A stretch of DNA of 12,351 nucleotides from Bacteroidales bacterium (GTDB lineage Bacteria > Bacteroidota > Bacteroidia > Bacteroidales > Porphyromonadaceae), in assembly GCA_004555765.1 (NCBI GenBank), contig SFHG01000049.1:1-12351 (forward strand), in the 5' to 3' direction. The notes beneath the pieces are model-generated. The model had not been told where the DNA came from and ran no database searches. It was given only the letters and a program-made list of their open reading frames with translations. The position numbers and the translations under genes are program-made. Shown piece by piece: positions 1 through 7,875 of this stretch (position 1 is the stretch's first letter; every line of letters starts with the position of its first letter).

Positions 1-1951
1 GTTTGAGTCCCAAGCCTTCGCCCGATTGGGCAGTGCCTTCCATATCCCCGTAGCCACGGAGCTTGAGGTCTTGCTCCGCGATGTAAAAGCCGTCCGTGGA
101 TTCGCACATCGTTTGGATGCGCTTTAGGGAAGTCTCGCTCACTTTATTGCCCGTCATAAGGATGCAGTAACTTTGGGCGGCGCCCCGACCCACACGCCCC
201 CGGAGCTGGTGCAGCTGCGAGAGCCCGAAGCGCTCGGAGCTTTCGATGAGCATCACGGAGGCGTTCGGGACGTTGACGCCCACTTCGATGACGGTAGTGG
301 CGACAAGGATGTCCGTTTCCCCTTTTTCAAAACTATCCATCACGCGCTCTTTCTCGTCCGCGGACAGTTTGCCGTGCACCATACCCACCCTGTGCGCGGG
401 GAAAGCTTGCGAAACCAGTTCAAACCCCTCTTCCACGCTGCGGTAATCCAGACGCTCGCTCTCCTCGATGAGGGGATAGACGATATAGGCCTGATGCCCT
501 TTCCGGAGCTCGGAGAGGATGAAGAAGTGTACTTCCGACCGGTCTTTTTCGTAGGCGTGGACGGTGTTGATGGGCGTCCTCCCGGGAGGTAACTCGTCCA
601 AAATGCTGACATCCAAGTCCCCATACATCGTGAGCGCCAGGGTGCGGGGAATCGGCGTGGCACTCATAACGAGGATGTGCGGCGAGAGGTGGGCGTTTTT
701 GTCCCAAAGGACACTTCTCTGATAGACCCCGAAGCGGTGCTGTTCGTCAATGACTGCGAGACCGAGCCTCCGGAACTTCACGTAGTCTTGGATGATGATA
801 TGCGTGCCGACGAGGAGGTCTATTTCTCCGCTTTCGAGCCGCGCCGCAATGCCGCCCTTTTCTTTCTTCGTCATCGAACCCGTCAGAAGGGCAATGGAGA
901 GGTTTTGCCCCTCAAGCATCTTTGAGATGGAGAGGTAGTGCTGGCGCGCCAAAATCTCGGTCGGTGCCATAATGCAGGCTTGCATACCGTTATCTGTCGC
1001 AAGAAGCATACAGAGGACGGCGACGGCGGTCTTGCCCGAACCCACGTCCCCCTGGAGGAGCCGGTTCATCTGGTGTCCGCTCTGCAAGTCGGCGTGTATC
1101 TCCCGGAGCACTTTCTTCTGCGCGTTCGTGAGCTCAAACGGCAGCCCTTCGCGGTAGAGCTTATTGAAGTGTTCGCCCACACGGTCGAAACGGAACCCCG
1201 GACTCGTGGACTGTCTCCTGTCGTGCATCACGCGCATCTTCAGGCGAAGGTAGAAGAGCTCTTCCGTCTTGAGACGGAGCTTTGCGCGCTCCAACTCCCG
1301 GGCTCCGGCGGGAAAGTGCATCGCCCGAACGGCTTCCTCTCTCGGAAGCATATCGTACTGCTCTATAATATAAGCGGGCAACGTCTCGGGGACGGCACCC
1401 CGGGCTTTCTCCAACGCGGCGCGGACGATGTCCGATAGCTCCCGACTGCCGAGGTGCTGTCTCTTCATCTTCTCGGACGTGTGGTACACGGGAAAAAACA
1501 TCCCTACGGCACTTCCGGCCGTGTCCGGGGACTCCATCTCCGGATGAGTGATGGAAAACATCCCTCCGAATAAGTTCGGCTTGCCGAACACCGTGTACCG
1601 CTCCCCGGAGTGGATGCGGTTCTTGTAGTAGTCTATGCTGTTGAACCAAACGAGTTCGATGACACCGGTGTCGTCGCGGAGGTACGCTTTCAGTCGCCTT
1701 TTGTACTTCGTCCCCTCCGTTTCCACGGCCTGTATGACCCCCCGGACCTGTACGAAGGACATCTCGGAGTTGAGCTCGGATATGTTGTAAATCTTCGTGC
1801 GGTCGTTGTAGCGGAAAGGGTAATACTCGATGAGTTCGCCCACCGTGCCGATGCCGAGCTCTTTCTCCAAGAGAAGCGCGCGACGCTCTCCCACGCCTTT
1901 CAGATACTTGACGGGAGTCTTGAGGATGCCGTATTGAGACAGATCGGACAA
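1..1951 (-). CDS. recG: ATP-dependent DNA helicase RecG (3' end cut by window edge)
   Basis: RecG remodels stalled replication forks and Holliday junctions in the cytoplasm, using ATP to drive branch migration. The reading frame is open for 650 residues and runs off the left edge; family members are about 690-700 residues, so roughly 40-50 C-terminal residues are missing. Visible motifs are an N-terminal KTPVKYLKGVG segment, an OB-fold wedge region around residues 60-150, Walker A GDVGSGKT (301-308), the RecG-type motif II DEQHRFG (402-408), motif III SATPIPRT (430-437), and near the edge the QDLKLRGYGDMEGT segment typical of the C-terminal helicase domain. No ATG lies near the expected N-terminus. 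A TTG at 1949-1951 gives an N-terminus of MSDLSQYGIL and sits 8 bases after the ispD stop, so I chose it; the exact start is uncertain. The product is a close fit to the family throughout. Confidence 0.93.
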   Translation of the reverse strand, partial: MSDLSQYGILKTPVKYLKGVGERRALLLEKELGIGTVGELIEYYPFRYNDRTKIYNISELNSEMSFVQVRGVIQAVETEGTKYKRRLKAYLRDDTGVIELVWFNSIDYYKNRIHSGERYTVFGKPNLFGGMFSITHPEMESPDTAGSAVGMFFPVYHTSEKMKRQHLGSRELSDIVRAALEKARGAVPETLPAYIIEQYDMLPREEAVRAMHFPAGARELERAKLRLKTEELFYLRLKMRVMHDRRQSTSPGFRFDRVGEHFNKLYREGLPFELTNAQKKVLREIHADLQSGHQMNRLLQGDVGSGKTAVAVLCMLLATDNGMQACIMAPTEILARQHYLSISKMLEGQNLSIALLTGSMTKKEKGGIAARLESGEIDLLVGTHIIIQDYVKFRRLGLAVIDEQHRFGVYQRSVLWDKNAHLSPHILVMSATPIPRTLALTMYGDLDVSILDELPPGRTPINTVHAYEKDRSEVHFFILSELRKGHQAYIVYPLIEESERLDYRSVEEGFELVSQAFPAHRVGMVHGKLSADEKERVMDSFEKGETDILVATTVIEVGVNVPNASVMLIESSERFGLSQLHQLRGRVGRGAAQSYCILMTGNKVSETSLKRIQTMCESTDGFYIAEQDLKLRGYGDMEGTAQSGEGLGLK

Positions 1952-1959
1952 GGCAGGAC

Positions 1960-2673
1960 TTACTTGGTTGCGTCGAAGGTCTCGGCAATAATCTTCGCGA
2001 GAGCCAGATCGACGGGGTTGGTGATCTTAAGGTTTTCCTTTAATCCCTCCACCACGTAAGGCGCTTCGCCCGTCAGTGCGCTGACGATACTTGCGTCGTC
2101 CGTGAGGGTCGTGTCGGGCGTCTCGGCGTAAAGCCTGTATGCGTGCCGGAGAAGTGCCGCGTCAAAGACTTGCGGGGTCTGGACCCTGAAGACGGTTTCC
2201 CGCGGGATCGCTTTGAAGTCATTGCCTACTTTGAGGCGAATCGAGTCGTCCGACGGGAGCGCCGGCAGCACCGACCCGTGTCCGTCTTTGACTGCTCCCA
2301 TAAGCCTCCGGAAAAGGGAAGCATTGACGAAAGGTCTCACGCCGTCGTGTACCGCGATAATCTCCGTCTCCGGATCTGTGGCATTAAGACCTTCGAGGAC
2401 GCTCTCTGCTCTTGTGTCGCCTCCACCCGTGACTTCGACTAAGGGGAAGTGACTCCTTTGGACGAAGATGTTTCGGATGAGCTTGCGGACGAAGGGCTCA
2501 TCCTCCCGTGGTACGACGACGATGATCCGGTCGTCATTTTGGAGTTGGCGGGACACGTTGGCGATCGTCTCCATCAGTATGGGTTTGTCGTAAAGCTCGA
2601 GGTATTGCTTAGGCTTGTCGGCCTGCATACGGGTGCCTTTTCCCCCTGCTACGATTATGACGGTGATTTTCAT
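1960..2673 (-). CDS. ispD: 2-C-methyl-D-erythritol 4-phosphate cytidylyltransferase
   Basis: IspD couples CTP with methylerythritol 4-phosphate to make CDP-methylerythritol and pyrophosphate, the third step of the non-mevalonate isoprenoid pathway. The 237-residue length is normal for a stand-alone enzyme, with no IspF fusion. The nucleotide-binding signature AGGKGTRM (residues 9-16) is followed by KPKQY; Arg15 and Lys22 correspond to the catalytic Arg and Lys of the E. coli enzyme. HDGVRPF (109-115) carries the substrate and metal aspartate, VQTPQVF (164-170) is the conserved central motif, and KITNPVD (216-222) is the C-terminal substrate motif. The ATG overlaps the stop of the upstream methyltransferase gene as ATGA, which suggests translational coupling. 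recG follows after 8 bases, so the pair is certainly co-transcribed. Confidence 0.96.
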   Translation of the reverse strand: MKITVIIVAGGKGTRMQADKPKQYLELYDKPILMETIANVSRQLQNDDRIIVVVPREDEPFVRKLIRNIFVQRSHFPLVEVTGGGDTRAESVLEGLNATDPETEIIAVHDGVRPFVNASLFRRLMGAVKDGHGSVLPALPSDDSIRLKVGNDFKAIPRETVFRVQTPQVFDAALLRHAYRLYAETPDTTLTDDASIVSALTGEAPYVVEGLKENLKITNPVDLALAKIIAETFDATK

Positions 2674-3230
2674 TGGCGGTACTGTGGATTATGATCTAAC
2701 TGTTTGTAAAGTTCCCATAGGGCGATGCCTCCCGCTACGGAGACATTCAGAGAGTGCTTGGTACCCTTTTGCGGAATCTCTATCGTGGCGTCGCAGAGGT
2801 CGATGACGGCTTGGGCGACCCCGTCGACCTCATTGCCGGCGACGAGTGCCACGTGGGGTTTGTCACTTAGGCTGAGGGCGGAAAGCTTGCGGATGTCCAC
2901 GCTTCCTTCTGCCTGCTCGAGTGCGAGGACAAATGCCCCTTCTTTCTTAAGCTCCGTTATGGCGTCGATGGTGTCCGCGTAGTAAGCCCACTCCACAACT
3001 TCCTCCGCTCCGAGTGCCGTCTTGTGCAGCTCGGGGTGGGGTGGCCTGCCCGTAATGCCGCAGAGACAAATCTTCTCGAGGCGCAACGCATCCGCGGTAC
3101 GGAAGAGGGAACCCACGTTATTGAGGGAGCGCACGTTGTCGAGAACCAGTACAAGGGCAGTTTTGTCCGCGACCCGGAACTCCTCCGCCGTGAGTCGCTC
3201 CATTTCGGTAATCTTCAGTTTTCGAGGCAT
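2670..3230 (-). CDS. SpoU/TrmH-family RNA 2'-O-ribose methyltransferase
   Basis: This 186-residue SPOUT-class protein is expected to methylate a ribose 2'-hydroxyl in tRNA or rRNA using S-adenosylmethionine. All three family motifs are present. Motif 1 is NVRSLNNVGSLFRTADA (32-48), with the conserved Asn and Arg. Motif 2 is VALVAGNEVDGV (127-138). Motif 3 is IEIPQKGTKHSLNVSVAGG (150-168), which forms the knotted cofactor site. It lacks the extra N-terminal substrate-binding domain of RlmB-like proteins, so it is a minimal TrmH-type enzyme, and the target nucleotide cannot be read from sequence. It starts with ATG 11 bases after the upstream ATPase gene and its TGA overlaps the ispD start by four bases, placing it firmly inside the operon. 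Confidence 0.93.
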   Translation of the reverse strand: MPRKLKITEMERLTAEEFRVADKTALVLVLDNVRSLNNVGSLFRTADALRLEKICLCGITGRPPHPELHKTALGAEEVVEWAYYADTIDAITELKKEGAFVLALEQAEGSVDIRKLSALSLSDKPHVALVAGNEVDGVAQAVIDLCDATIEIPQKGTKHSLNVSVAGGIALWELYKQLDHNPQYRQ

Positions 3231-3241
3231 AGGGTAGGGGT

Positions 3242-4813
3242 TTAGATCTTTTTGCCCAAAAGGGTACCGAGTGCACCTCGGATGAGTTGGCGACCAAGCG
3301 AATTGGTCACGGATCTCAGTCCGCTACCCAAAGCACGCTCCAATATTTTCTGCGCTTCGCTCTTATTGGCCTTTCTTTCGCGCTCAAGTCTCCGGGCTTC
3401 TTTCTCCTCATCCCTCAGTCTTTTCTCTTCTTCCTTCCTGAGTCTCTCCGCCTCTTTGGCTTCCTTTTGTGCCGTCTCCGCGGCGGCTATCCCTGCGTAC
3501 TTCCTCGTAAGTATCTCAAAAGCGCTCTCCGGGTCGTACTCTTCGGCGTATTTGGAGTGAAGGGGGGACGTGACGATGGTTTGGTTGCGGACGGCTTTGT
3601 CTATGGCTCCGATTTGGCTCATCGGAGGAAGTATGGCGACTTTCCGGGCGACACCGGGCGCTCCTTTGGGGTCGAGGAAACTGACGATCGCTTCCCCTGT
3701 CCCGAGAGAGAGGAGGGTTTCTTCCGTATCAAAAGCCGGGTTGGGACGCAATCCGTCAGCTGCTGCCTTTATCGCTTTTTGATCCTTCGGCGTGTAGGCT
3801 CTCAGCGCGTGGAGGACGCGATTGCCGAGCTGTCCGAGGATGTCCTCCGGGATGTCCGACGGGGTCTGGGTGACAAAGTAGATACCCACGCCTTTGGAGC
3901 GTATGAGCCGGACGATTTGCTCGACTTTGTCCTGCAAGGCTTTGCTCATATCATTGAAGAGCAGATGGGCTTCATCAAAGAAGAACACCAGCTTCGGGCG
4001 GTCAAGGTCGCCGACTTCGGGAAGATTCTCAAAAAGGTCGCTCAGGAGCCAGAGTAGGAACGTGGTGTAGATCCTCGGAGAGCGGCTTAATTGATCCGCC
4101 GCTATGATATTTACGACGCCTTTGCCTCCCACGGTCCGGAATAAATCTTCCCTATCCAGCTCAGGCATCCCAAAGAACCGATCTCCGCCTTCGCTTTTGA
4201 GGCGCAAGAGTGCGCGCTGAATCGCGCCTACCGAGGCGGCGGACACGTTTCCGTACTTGGTGCTGATCTCTTTGGCATTATCTGCCAAAAAGCGAAGGGT
4301 CATCTGCAGGTCATTGAGGTCGATGAGCAAAAGACCGTTGTCATCCGCCACATGGAAAGCGATATTGAGGACGCCCCCCTGTGTCTCATTCAGATTCAGG
4401 ATGCGTTCTAAAAGGAGTGGTCCCATACTCGAGACGGATACTCTCAGAGGGTGACCTCCGGATCCAAAGGGGTCCCAAAATTCCACCGGGCAACTTTGAT
4501 ACTTAAAACCCTCTTCCGAAAGACGGTATTCGGTCACTCTTTTTTCCACGCTCGAAGAAGAGCCTCCGATGCCCGAGATGCCGGATAAGTCACCTTTCAT
4601 ATCCGCGGCAAAGACCGGTACCCCCATGTGCGAAAAAGTTTCCGCAAAGGATTGCAACGTCACCGTTTTACCTGCCCCTGTGGCACCTGAAATCAGACCG
4701 TGCCTATTCATCATCTTGGGAACAAAACCCACAAATCCGCCCTGCGTCGCAAGGTCAAAGCCTGCGATCGGCTGTCCTTCTCTGTTCAGCATACCGTACT
4801 CTGTTTGATTCAA
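3242..4813 (-). CDS. HerA-like ATPase of the DUF853 (YjgR) family
   Basis: This 523-residue protein belongs to the HerA/FtsK-like P-loop ATPases of the DUF853 group, whose cellular role is not established; family relatives are motor ATPases acting on DNA. Walker A is GATGAGKT (43-50). Walker B is LVFFFDEAHLLF (275-286), with Asp280 and Glu281. A VTQTP sensor-like motif (314-318) and LGNRVLHALRAYTPKD (329-344) follow, as expected for the family. Residues about 445-490 are a Lys/Glu/Arg-rich coiled coil, and the tail is a Gly/Leu-rich amphipathic segment ending LGTLLGKKI. The longest frame starts at TTG (4811-4813). An ATG at residue 8 (4790-4792) is the other plausible start and would be better in a conservative annotation. 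It is the first gene of the operon that continues through the methyltransferase, ispD and recG. Confidence 0.9.
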   Translation of the reverse strand: MNQTEYGMLNREGQPIAGFDLATQGGFVGFVPKMMNRHGLISGATGAGKTVTLQSFAETFSHMGVPVFAADMKGDLSGISGIGGSSSSVEKRVTEYRLSEEGFKYQSCPVEFWDPFGSGGHPLRVSVSSMGPLLLERILNLNETQGGVLNIAFHVADDNGLLLIDLNDLQMTLRFLADNAKEISTKYGNVSAASVGAIQRALLRLKSEGGDRFFGMPELDREDLFRTVGGKGVVNIIAADQLSRSPRIYTTFLLWLLSDLFENLPEVGDLDRPKLVFFFDEAHLLFNDMSKALQDKVEQIVRLIRSKGVGIYFVTQTPSDIPEDILGQLGNRVLHALRAYTPKDQKAIKAAADGLRPNPAFDTEETLLSLGTGEAIVSFLDPKGAPGVARKVAILPPMSQIGAIDKAVRNQTIVTSPLHSKYAEEYDPESAFEILTRKYAGIAAAETAQKEAKEAERLRKEEEKRLRDEEKEARRLERERKANKSEAQKILERALGSGLRSVTNSLGRQLIRGALGTLLGKKI

Positions 4814-4857
4814 CTTTTTCTTCTTGATAAAATTGGGGTAGGGACAAGCCCTCCTTT

Positions 4858-4886
4858 CAAAGATACCAAAACTCGATGTGGAGCAA
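4858..4886 (-). promoter_or_regulatory. Candidate promoter for the DUF853-recG operon
   Basis: Read on the minus strand there is TATCTTTG, an exact match to the Bacteroidetes -7 box TAnnTTTG (4858-4865). TTG lies 18 bases upstream (4884-4886), serving as an imperfect -33 box. Transcription would start near 4850 and give a leader of roughly 40-60 bases, depending on which start codon is used. The -7 match is good; the -33 box is weak. Confidence 0.5.
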
Positions 4887-4940
4887 GCCCCTTTTGTCCT
4901 TCCGTTTCTTTCCCTCTTAATCTGTACGAAAGAGTGAAAA

Positions 4941-5032
4941 CGAGATACAGACCGAAAAACTTGCGAGATACGGTACCGGAAAGGAGAGAGACACGGGGAG
5001 AAAAAGGGACGAGATACGGGTTAAGAATTTGA
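4941..5032. repeat. Four degenerate 23-bp tandem repeats, intergenic (array 1)
   Basis: Four contiguous 23-base units begin at 4941, 4964, 4987 and 5010, with no spacers. Their first ten bases are cgagatacag, cgagatacgg, agagacacgg and cgagatacgg; the rest diverges but stays A/G-rich on the plus strand. Unit 1 contains TACAGACCGA, also found in the second array at 9892-9901, and TCTGTA just before the array (4921-4926) is an inverted copy of its core. The array lies between the sdhB terminator and the DUF853 promoter. Known biology: the P. gingivalis MITE called BrickBuilt is an intergenic element built of spacer-less 23-nucleotide tandem repeats. I infer that this array belongs to the same kind of element, without having compared sequences. 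Confidence 0.7.
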
Positions 5033-5033
5033 T

Positions 5034-5087
5034 CGGAAATAAAAGCTGTGCTTCGGTCCCATAGAAGCGGAACCAAAGCACAGCTTT
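5034..5087 (-). terminator. Rho-independent terminator after sdhB
   Basis: A perfect 12-bp stem (5042-5053 paired with 5076-5087; AAAGCTGTGCTT on the plus strand) encloses a 22-base loop. In the direction of sdh transcription it is followed by TTTTATTTCC. It begins 24 bases after the sdhB stop, which marks the end of the sdhCAB transcript. The flanking A-rich side could also support weak termination of rightward transcripts. Confidence 0.88.
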
Positions 5088-5111
5088 GATAAACTTAAAA
5101 TACTTCTCCCG

Positions 5112-5867
5112 TCAGTCGGAGAGTTTTGCGACGATGAATTCTCTATTCAGACGTGCAATGTTGGAGATGGAGACGTTCTTCGGGCATTCGAGTTCGCACG
5201 CACGGGTATTGGTGCAGTTCCCGAACCCGAGCTCGTCCATCTTCGAGAGCATCGCTTTGGCACGCTTCTTGGCTTCCGGACGACCTTGGGGAAGGAGAGC
5301 AAACTGGCTCACCTTGGCACTCACGAAGAGCATGGCAGAGCCGTTTTTGCAGGCAGCCACACAAGCACCGCACCCGATGCAGGCGGCCGCGTCCATAGCG
5401 AGGTCGGCGTTCACTTTGGAGATCAGAATCGCGTTGCCGTCCGGAGTGCCACCTGTGTTCACGGAGACAAAGCCCCCGGCCTGTTGGATCTTGTCAAAGG
5501 CAGTGCGATCCACCATCAAGTCGCGGATCACGGGGAAACCCGCAGAGCGCCAAGGCTCTACCGTAATGGTGTCTCCGTCATTGAAGTGGCGCATGTGGAG
5601 CTGGCAGGTCGTGATACCGGTGTCGGGACCGTGAGGGTGACCGTCGATGTACAGAGAACACATACCGCAAATCCCCTCGCGGCAGTCGTGATCGAATACG
5701 ACCGGCTCTTTGCCTTCGTGAATGAGGGTGTTATTCAGGATGTCCATCATCTCAAGGAAAGACGCGCCCTGAGAGATGTTCCGGAGTTCATACGTTTCGA
5801 AGTGTCCTTTTTCTTTGGCACTGTGCTGTCTCCAGACCTTTACTTTGATATTGATATTCTTATCCAT
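5112..5867 (-). CDS. sdhB: Fumarate reductase/succinate dehydrogenase iron-sulfur subunit
   Basis: This 251-residue subunit carries electrons between the flavoprotein and the membrane cytochrome through three Fe-S centres. The N-terminal plant-type [2Fe-2S] ligands are visible in CREGICGMC (Cys62, 67, 70), with Cys88 in TTCQL. The C-terminal domain has CIGCGACVAAC (Cys163, 166, 169, 173) and CTNTRACELECP (Cys218, 224, 228), which supply the [4Fe-4S] and [3Fe-4S] centres. The frame is open 22 residues further upstream, but that extension is unlike the family and overlaps the 31-base gap after sdhA and the sdhA 3' end. ATG at 5865-5867, giving MDKNINIKVKVW, is therefore chosen. It is the last gene of the operon, followed directly by a strong terminator. 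Confidence 0.95.
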   Translation of the reverse strand: MDKNINIKVKVWRQHSAKEKGHFETYELRNISQGASFLEMMDILNNTLIHEGKEPVVFDHDCREGICGMCSLYIDGHPHGPDTGITTCQLHMRHFNDGDTITVEPWRSAGFPVIRDLMVDRTAFDKIQQAGGFVSVNTGGTPDGNAILISKVNADLAMDAAACIGCGACVAACKNGSAMLFVSAKVSQFALLPQGRPEAKKRAKAMLSKMDELGFGNCTNTRACELECPKNVSISNIARLNREFIVAKLSD

Positions 5868-5898
5868 TGTTTCTGAAATCTTTTGGCGTGGAGAAGTC

Positions 5899-7839
5899 TT
5901 ACTTCTTATAGTTCCTCGTAGTGGGTACCACAAACTGATAGTTGAGATCTTCCTTGTACATCACCGGATCCTTGTCCTCACCTTGGTATTCCCAGCAGGA
6001 TACGTACATAAACTTATCGTCATGACGAAGTGCTTCGCCTTCCTCTGTCTGGTGTTCGAGGCGGAAGTGACCGCCACAAGACTCTTCGCGGTCGAGGGCA
6101 TCATGAGCCATCAGTGTGCCAATCTCGATGAAGTCCGCCAAGCGGAGCGCTTTTTCAAGTTCGACGTTGAGGTCGTCGGCAGTACCGGGAACAAAGACAT
6201 TACTCCAGAATTCCTTCTTGAGCTCTGCGAGTTTCTTAATCGCAAGTTCGAGACCGGCTTTTTCACGTCCCATACCTACGTACTCCCACATAATGTGTCC
6301 AAGTTCTTTGTGAAGGTCATCCACAGAGCGCTTGCCCTTCACATTCATAATGCGGGCAATCTTGTCATTGACTGCTTTTTCCGCTTCGGCGAACTCGGGC
6401 AGATCGGTGCTGAAATGAGGTATCTGAATTTGGTCGGCCAAGTAATTTTGAAGCGTGTAGGGAAGAACGAAATACCCGTCGGCAAGACCCTGCATAAGTG
6501 CTGACGCACCAAGGCGGTTCGCACCGTGATCCGAGAAGTTGGCTTCCCCCGCGGCAAAGAGACCCGGGATGGAGGTCTGAAGCTCATAGTCTACCCAAAG
6601 TCCGCCCATCGTGTAGTGGATGGCGGGGTAGATCATCATAGGGGTCTCGTAGGGATTGTCATTCGTGATCTTTTCGTAGATCTGGAAGAGGTTGCCGTAA
6701 CGGTCTTCGACCACATTTTTGCCCAATCTCTCGATCGCTTCGGCGAAGTCGAGGTAAACGGCGAGTCCTGATCCGACACCATACCCTGCATCGCACCTTT
6801 CCTTGGCGGCACGCGATGCCACGTCACGGGGTACGAGGTTTCCGAAAGCCGGATAGCGGCGTTCGAGATAGTAGTCGCGGTCTTCTTCCGCGATCTGCGT
6901 AGGACGGAGTTTGCCGGCGCGGATGGCTTCGGCGTCTTCCTTCTTTTTGGGGACCCAGATGCGCCCGTCGTTACGGAGCGATTCGGACATCAGAGTGAGC
7001 TTGGACTGATAGTCGCCGTGCTGCGGGATGCAGGTCGGGTGTATCTGAGCCATACACGGGTTTGCGAAGTAGGCACCTTTCTTGTAGCACTGCCAAGCGG
7101 CCGAGCCATTGCTCGACATCGCGTTCGTGGAGAGGAAGTATGTATTTCCGTAACCGCCCGAAGCGATGACCACGGCGTGGGCTGCGAAGCGTTTTAGTTC
7201 GCCGGTGACGAGGTCGCGGGCTATAATGCCGTGGGCGCGTCCGTCGATGAGGACGAGATCGACCATCTCGTGACGGGTGTAGAGCTTGACTTTACCCTTG
7301 CCCACCTGGCGCATAAGCGCGGAGTAAGCCCCGAGCAAGAGCTGCTGACCGGTTTGTCCTCGGGCATAGAAGGTACGCGAGACTTGCACCCCGCCAAAAG
7401 AGCGGTTAGCGAGCGTACCGCCGTATTCCCGTGCAAAGGGAACGCCTTGGGCGACGCATTGGTCGATGATATTGCCGGAGACTTCTGCAAGGCGGTAGAC
7501 GTTAGCTTCGCGAGCCCTATAGTCCCCGCCTTTGATGGTGTCGTAAAAGAGACGGTAGACCGAGTCGCCGTCATTTTGGTAGTTCTTAGCGGCATTGATA
7601 CCGCCCTGAGCTGCGATGGAGTGCGCACGGCGTGCCGAGTCCTGGATGCAGAAGTTGAGGACATTGAAACCCTGCTCTGCCAAAGTCGCGGCTGCGGAAG
7701 CACCTGCCAAGCCCGTACCCACGACGATGATGTCGAGGCGGCGTTTGTTCGCGGGATTGACAAGCTTTTGGTGCGCTTTATAGTTGGTCCACTTCTCTGC
7801 CAACGGGCCTTCGGGGATCTTAGAATCAATCTGTTTCAT
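5899..7839 (-). CDS. sdhA: Fumarate reductase/succinate dehydrogenase flavoprotein subunit
   Basis: This is the catalytic FAD subunit that interconverts fumarate and succinate on the cytoplasmic face; in anaerobic Bacteroidales it mainly reduces fumarate as a terminal electron sink. Counting from the chosen start there are 646 residues, normal for the large type-B flavoproteins. The dinucleotide fold is GTGLAGASAA (41-50). His73 in RAHSIAAQGG is the expected covalent FAD attachment site. His268 (AQIHPT), Arg338 in PRDVASRA and His408 (AIHYTMGG) match the active-site positions of the family. ESCGGHFR lies near the C-terminus. An ATG six codons upstream (7855-7857) would also work. I prefer 7837-7839 because the bases before it are A-rich, as is usual in Bacteroidetes, and the protein then begins MKQIDSKIP like its relatives. 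Confidence 0.96.
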   Translation of the reverse strand: MKQIDSKIPEGPLAEKWTNYKAHQKLVNPANKRRLDIIVVGTGLAGASAAATLAEQGFNVLNFCIQDSARRAHSIAAQGGINAAKNYQNDGDSVYRLFYDTIKGGDYRAREANVYRLAEVSGNIIDQCVAQGVPFAREYGGTLANRSFGGVQVSRTFYARGQTGQQLLLGAYSALMRQVGKGKVKLYTRHEMVDLVLIDGRAHGIIARDLVTGELKRFAAHAVVIASGGYGNTYFLSTNAMSSNGSAAWQCYKKGAYFANPCMAQIHPTCIPQHGDYQSKLTLMSESLRNDGRIWVPKKKEDAEAIRAGKLRPTQIAEEDRDYYLERRYPAFGNLVPRDVASRAAKERCDAGYGVGSGLAVYLDFAEAIERLGKNVVEDRYGNLFQIYEKITNDNPYETPMMIYPAIHYTMGGLWVDYELQTSIPGLFAAGEANFSDHGANRLGASALMQGLADGYFVLPYTLQNYLADQIQIPHFSTDLPEFAEAEKAVNDKIARIMNVKGKRSVDDLHKELGHIMWEYVGMGREKAGLELAIKKLAELKKEFWSNVFVPGTADDLNVELEKALRLADFIEIGTLMAHDALDREESCGGHFRLEHQTEEGEALRHDDKFMYVSCWEYQGEDKDPVMYKEDLNYQFVVPTTRNYKK

Positions 7840-7875
7840 GATTGTGTTTTCTTCCATATCAAAATAGGGGGTGCT

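Noticed and set aside
1161..1988. A 275-codon leftward frame overlapping recG.
   Set aside because: It is an alternative frame of the recG coding strand, rich in Arg/His/Pro/Ser. The recG frame carries all the helicase motifs.
3287..4057. A 256-codon rightward frame opposite the DUF853 gene.
   Set aside because: It is antisense to a gene with intact Walker A and B motifs, and shows no domain of its own.
4849..4856. AAGGAGGG on the minus strand as a Shine-Dalgarno for the DUF853 gene.
   Set aside because: It lies over 35 bases before the nearest plausible start in that frame and next to the predicted transcription start. Bacteroidetes genes rarely rely on this signal.
4941..5032. The 23-bp repeats considered as a CRISPR array.
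   Set aside because: The units are contiguous with no unique spacers, and no cas genes are nearby.
4810..5076. An 88-codon leftward frame across array 1.
   Set aside because: It runs through the terminator, the tandem repeats and the promoter, and overlaps the DUF853 start in another frame. There is no recognisable protein feature.
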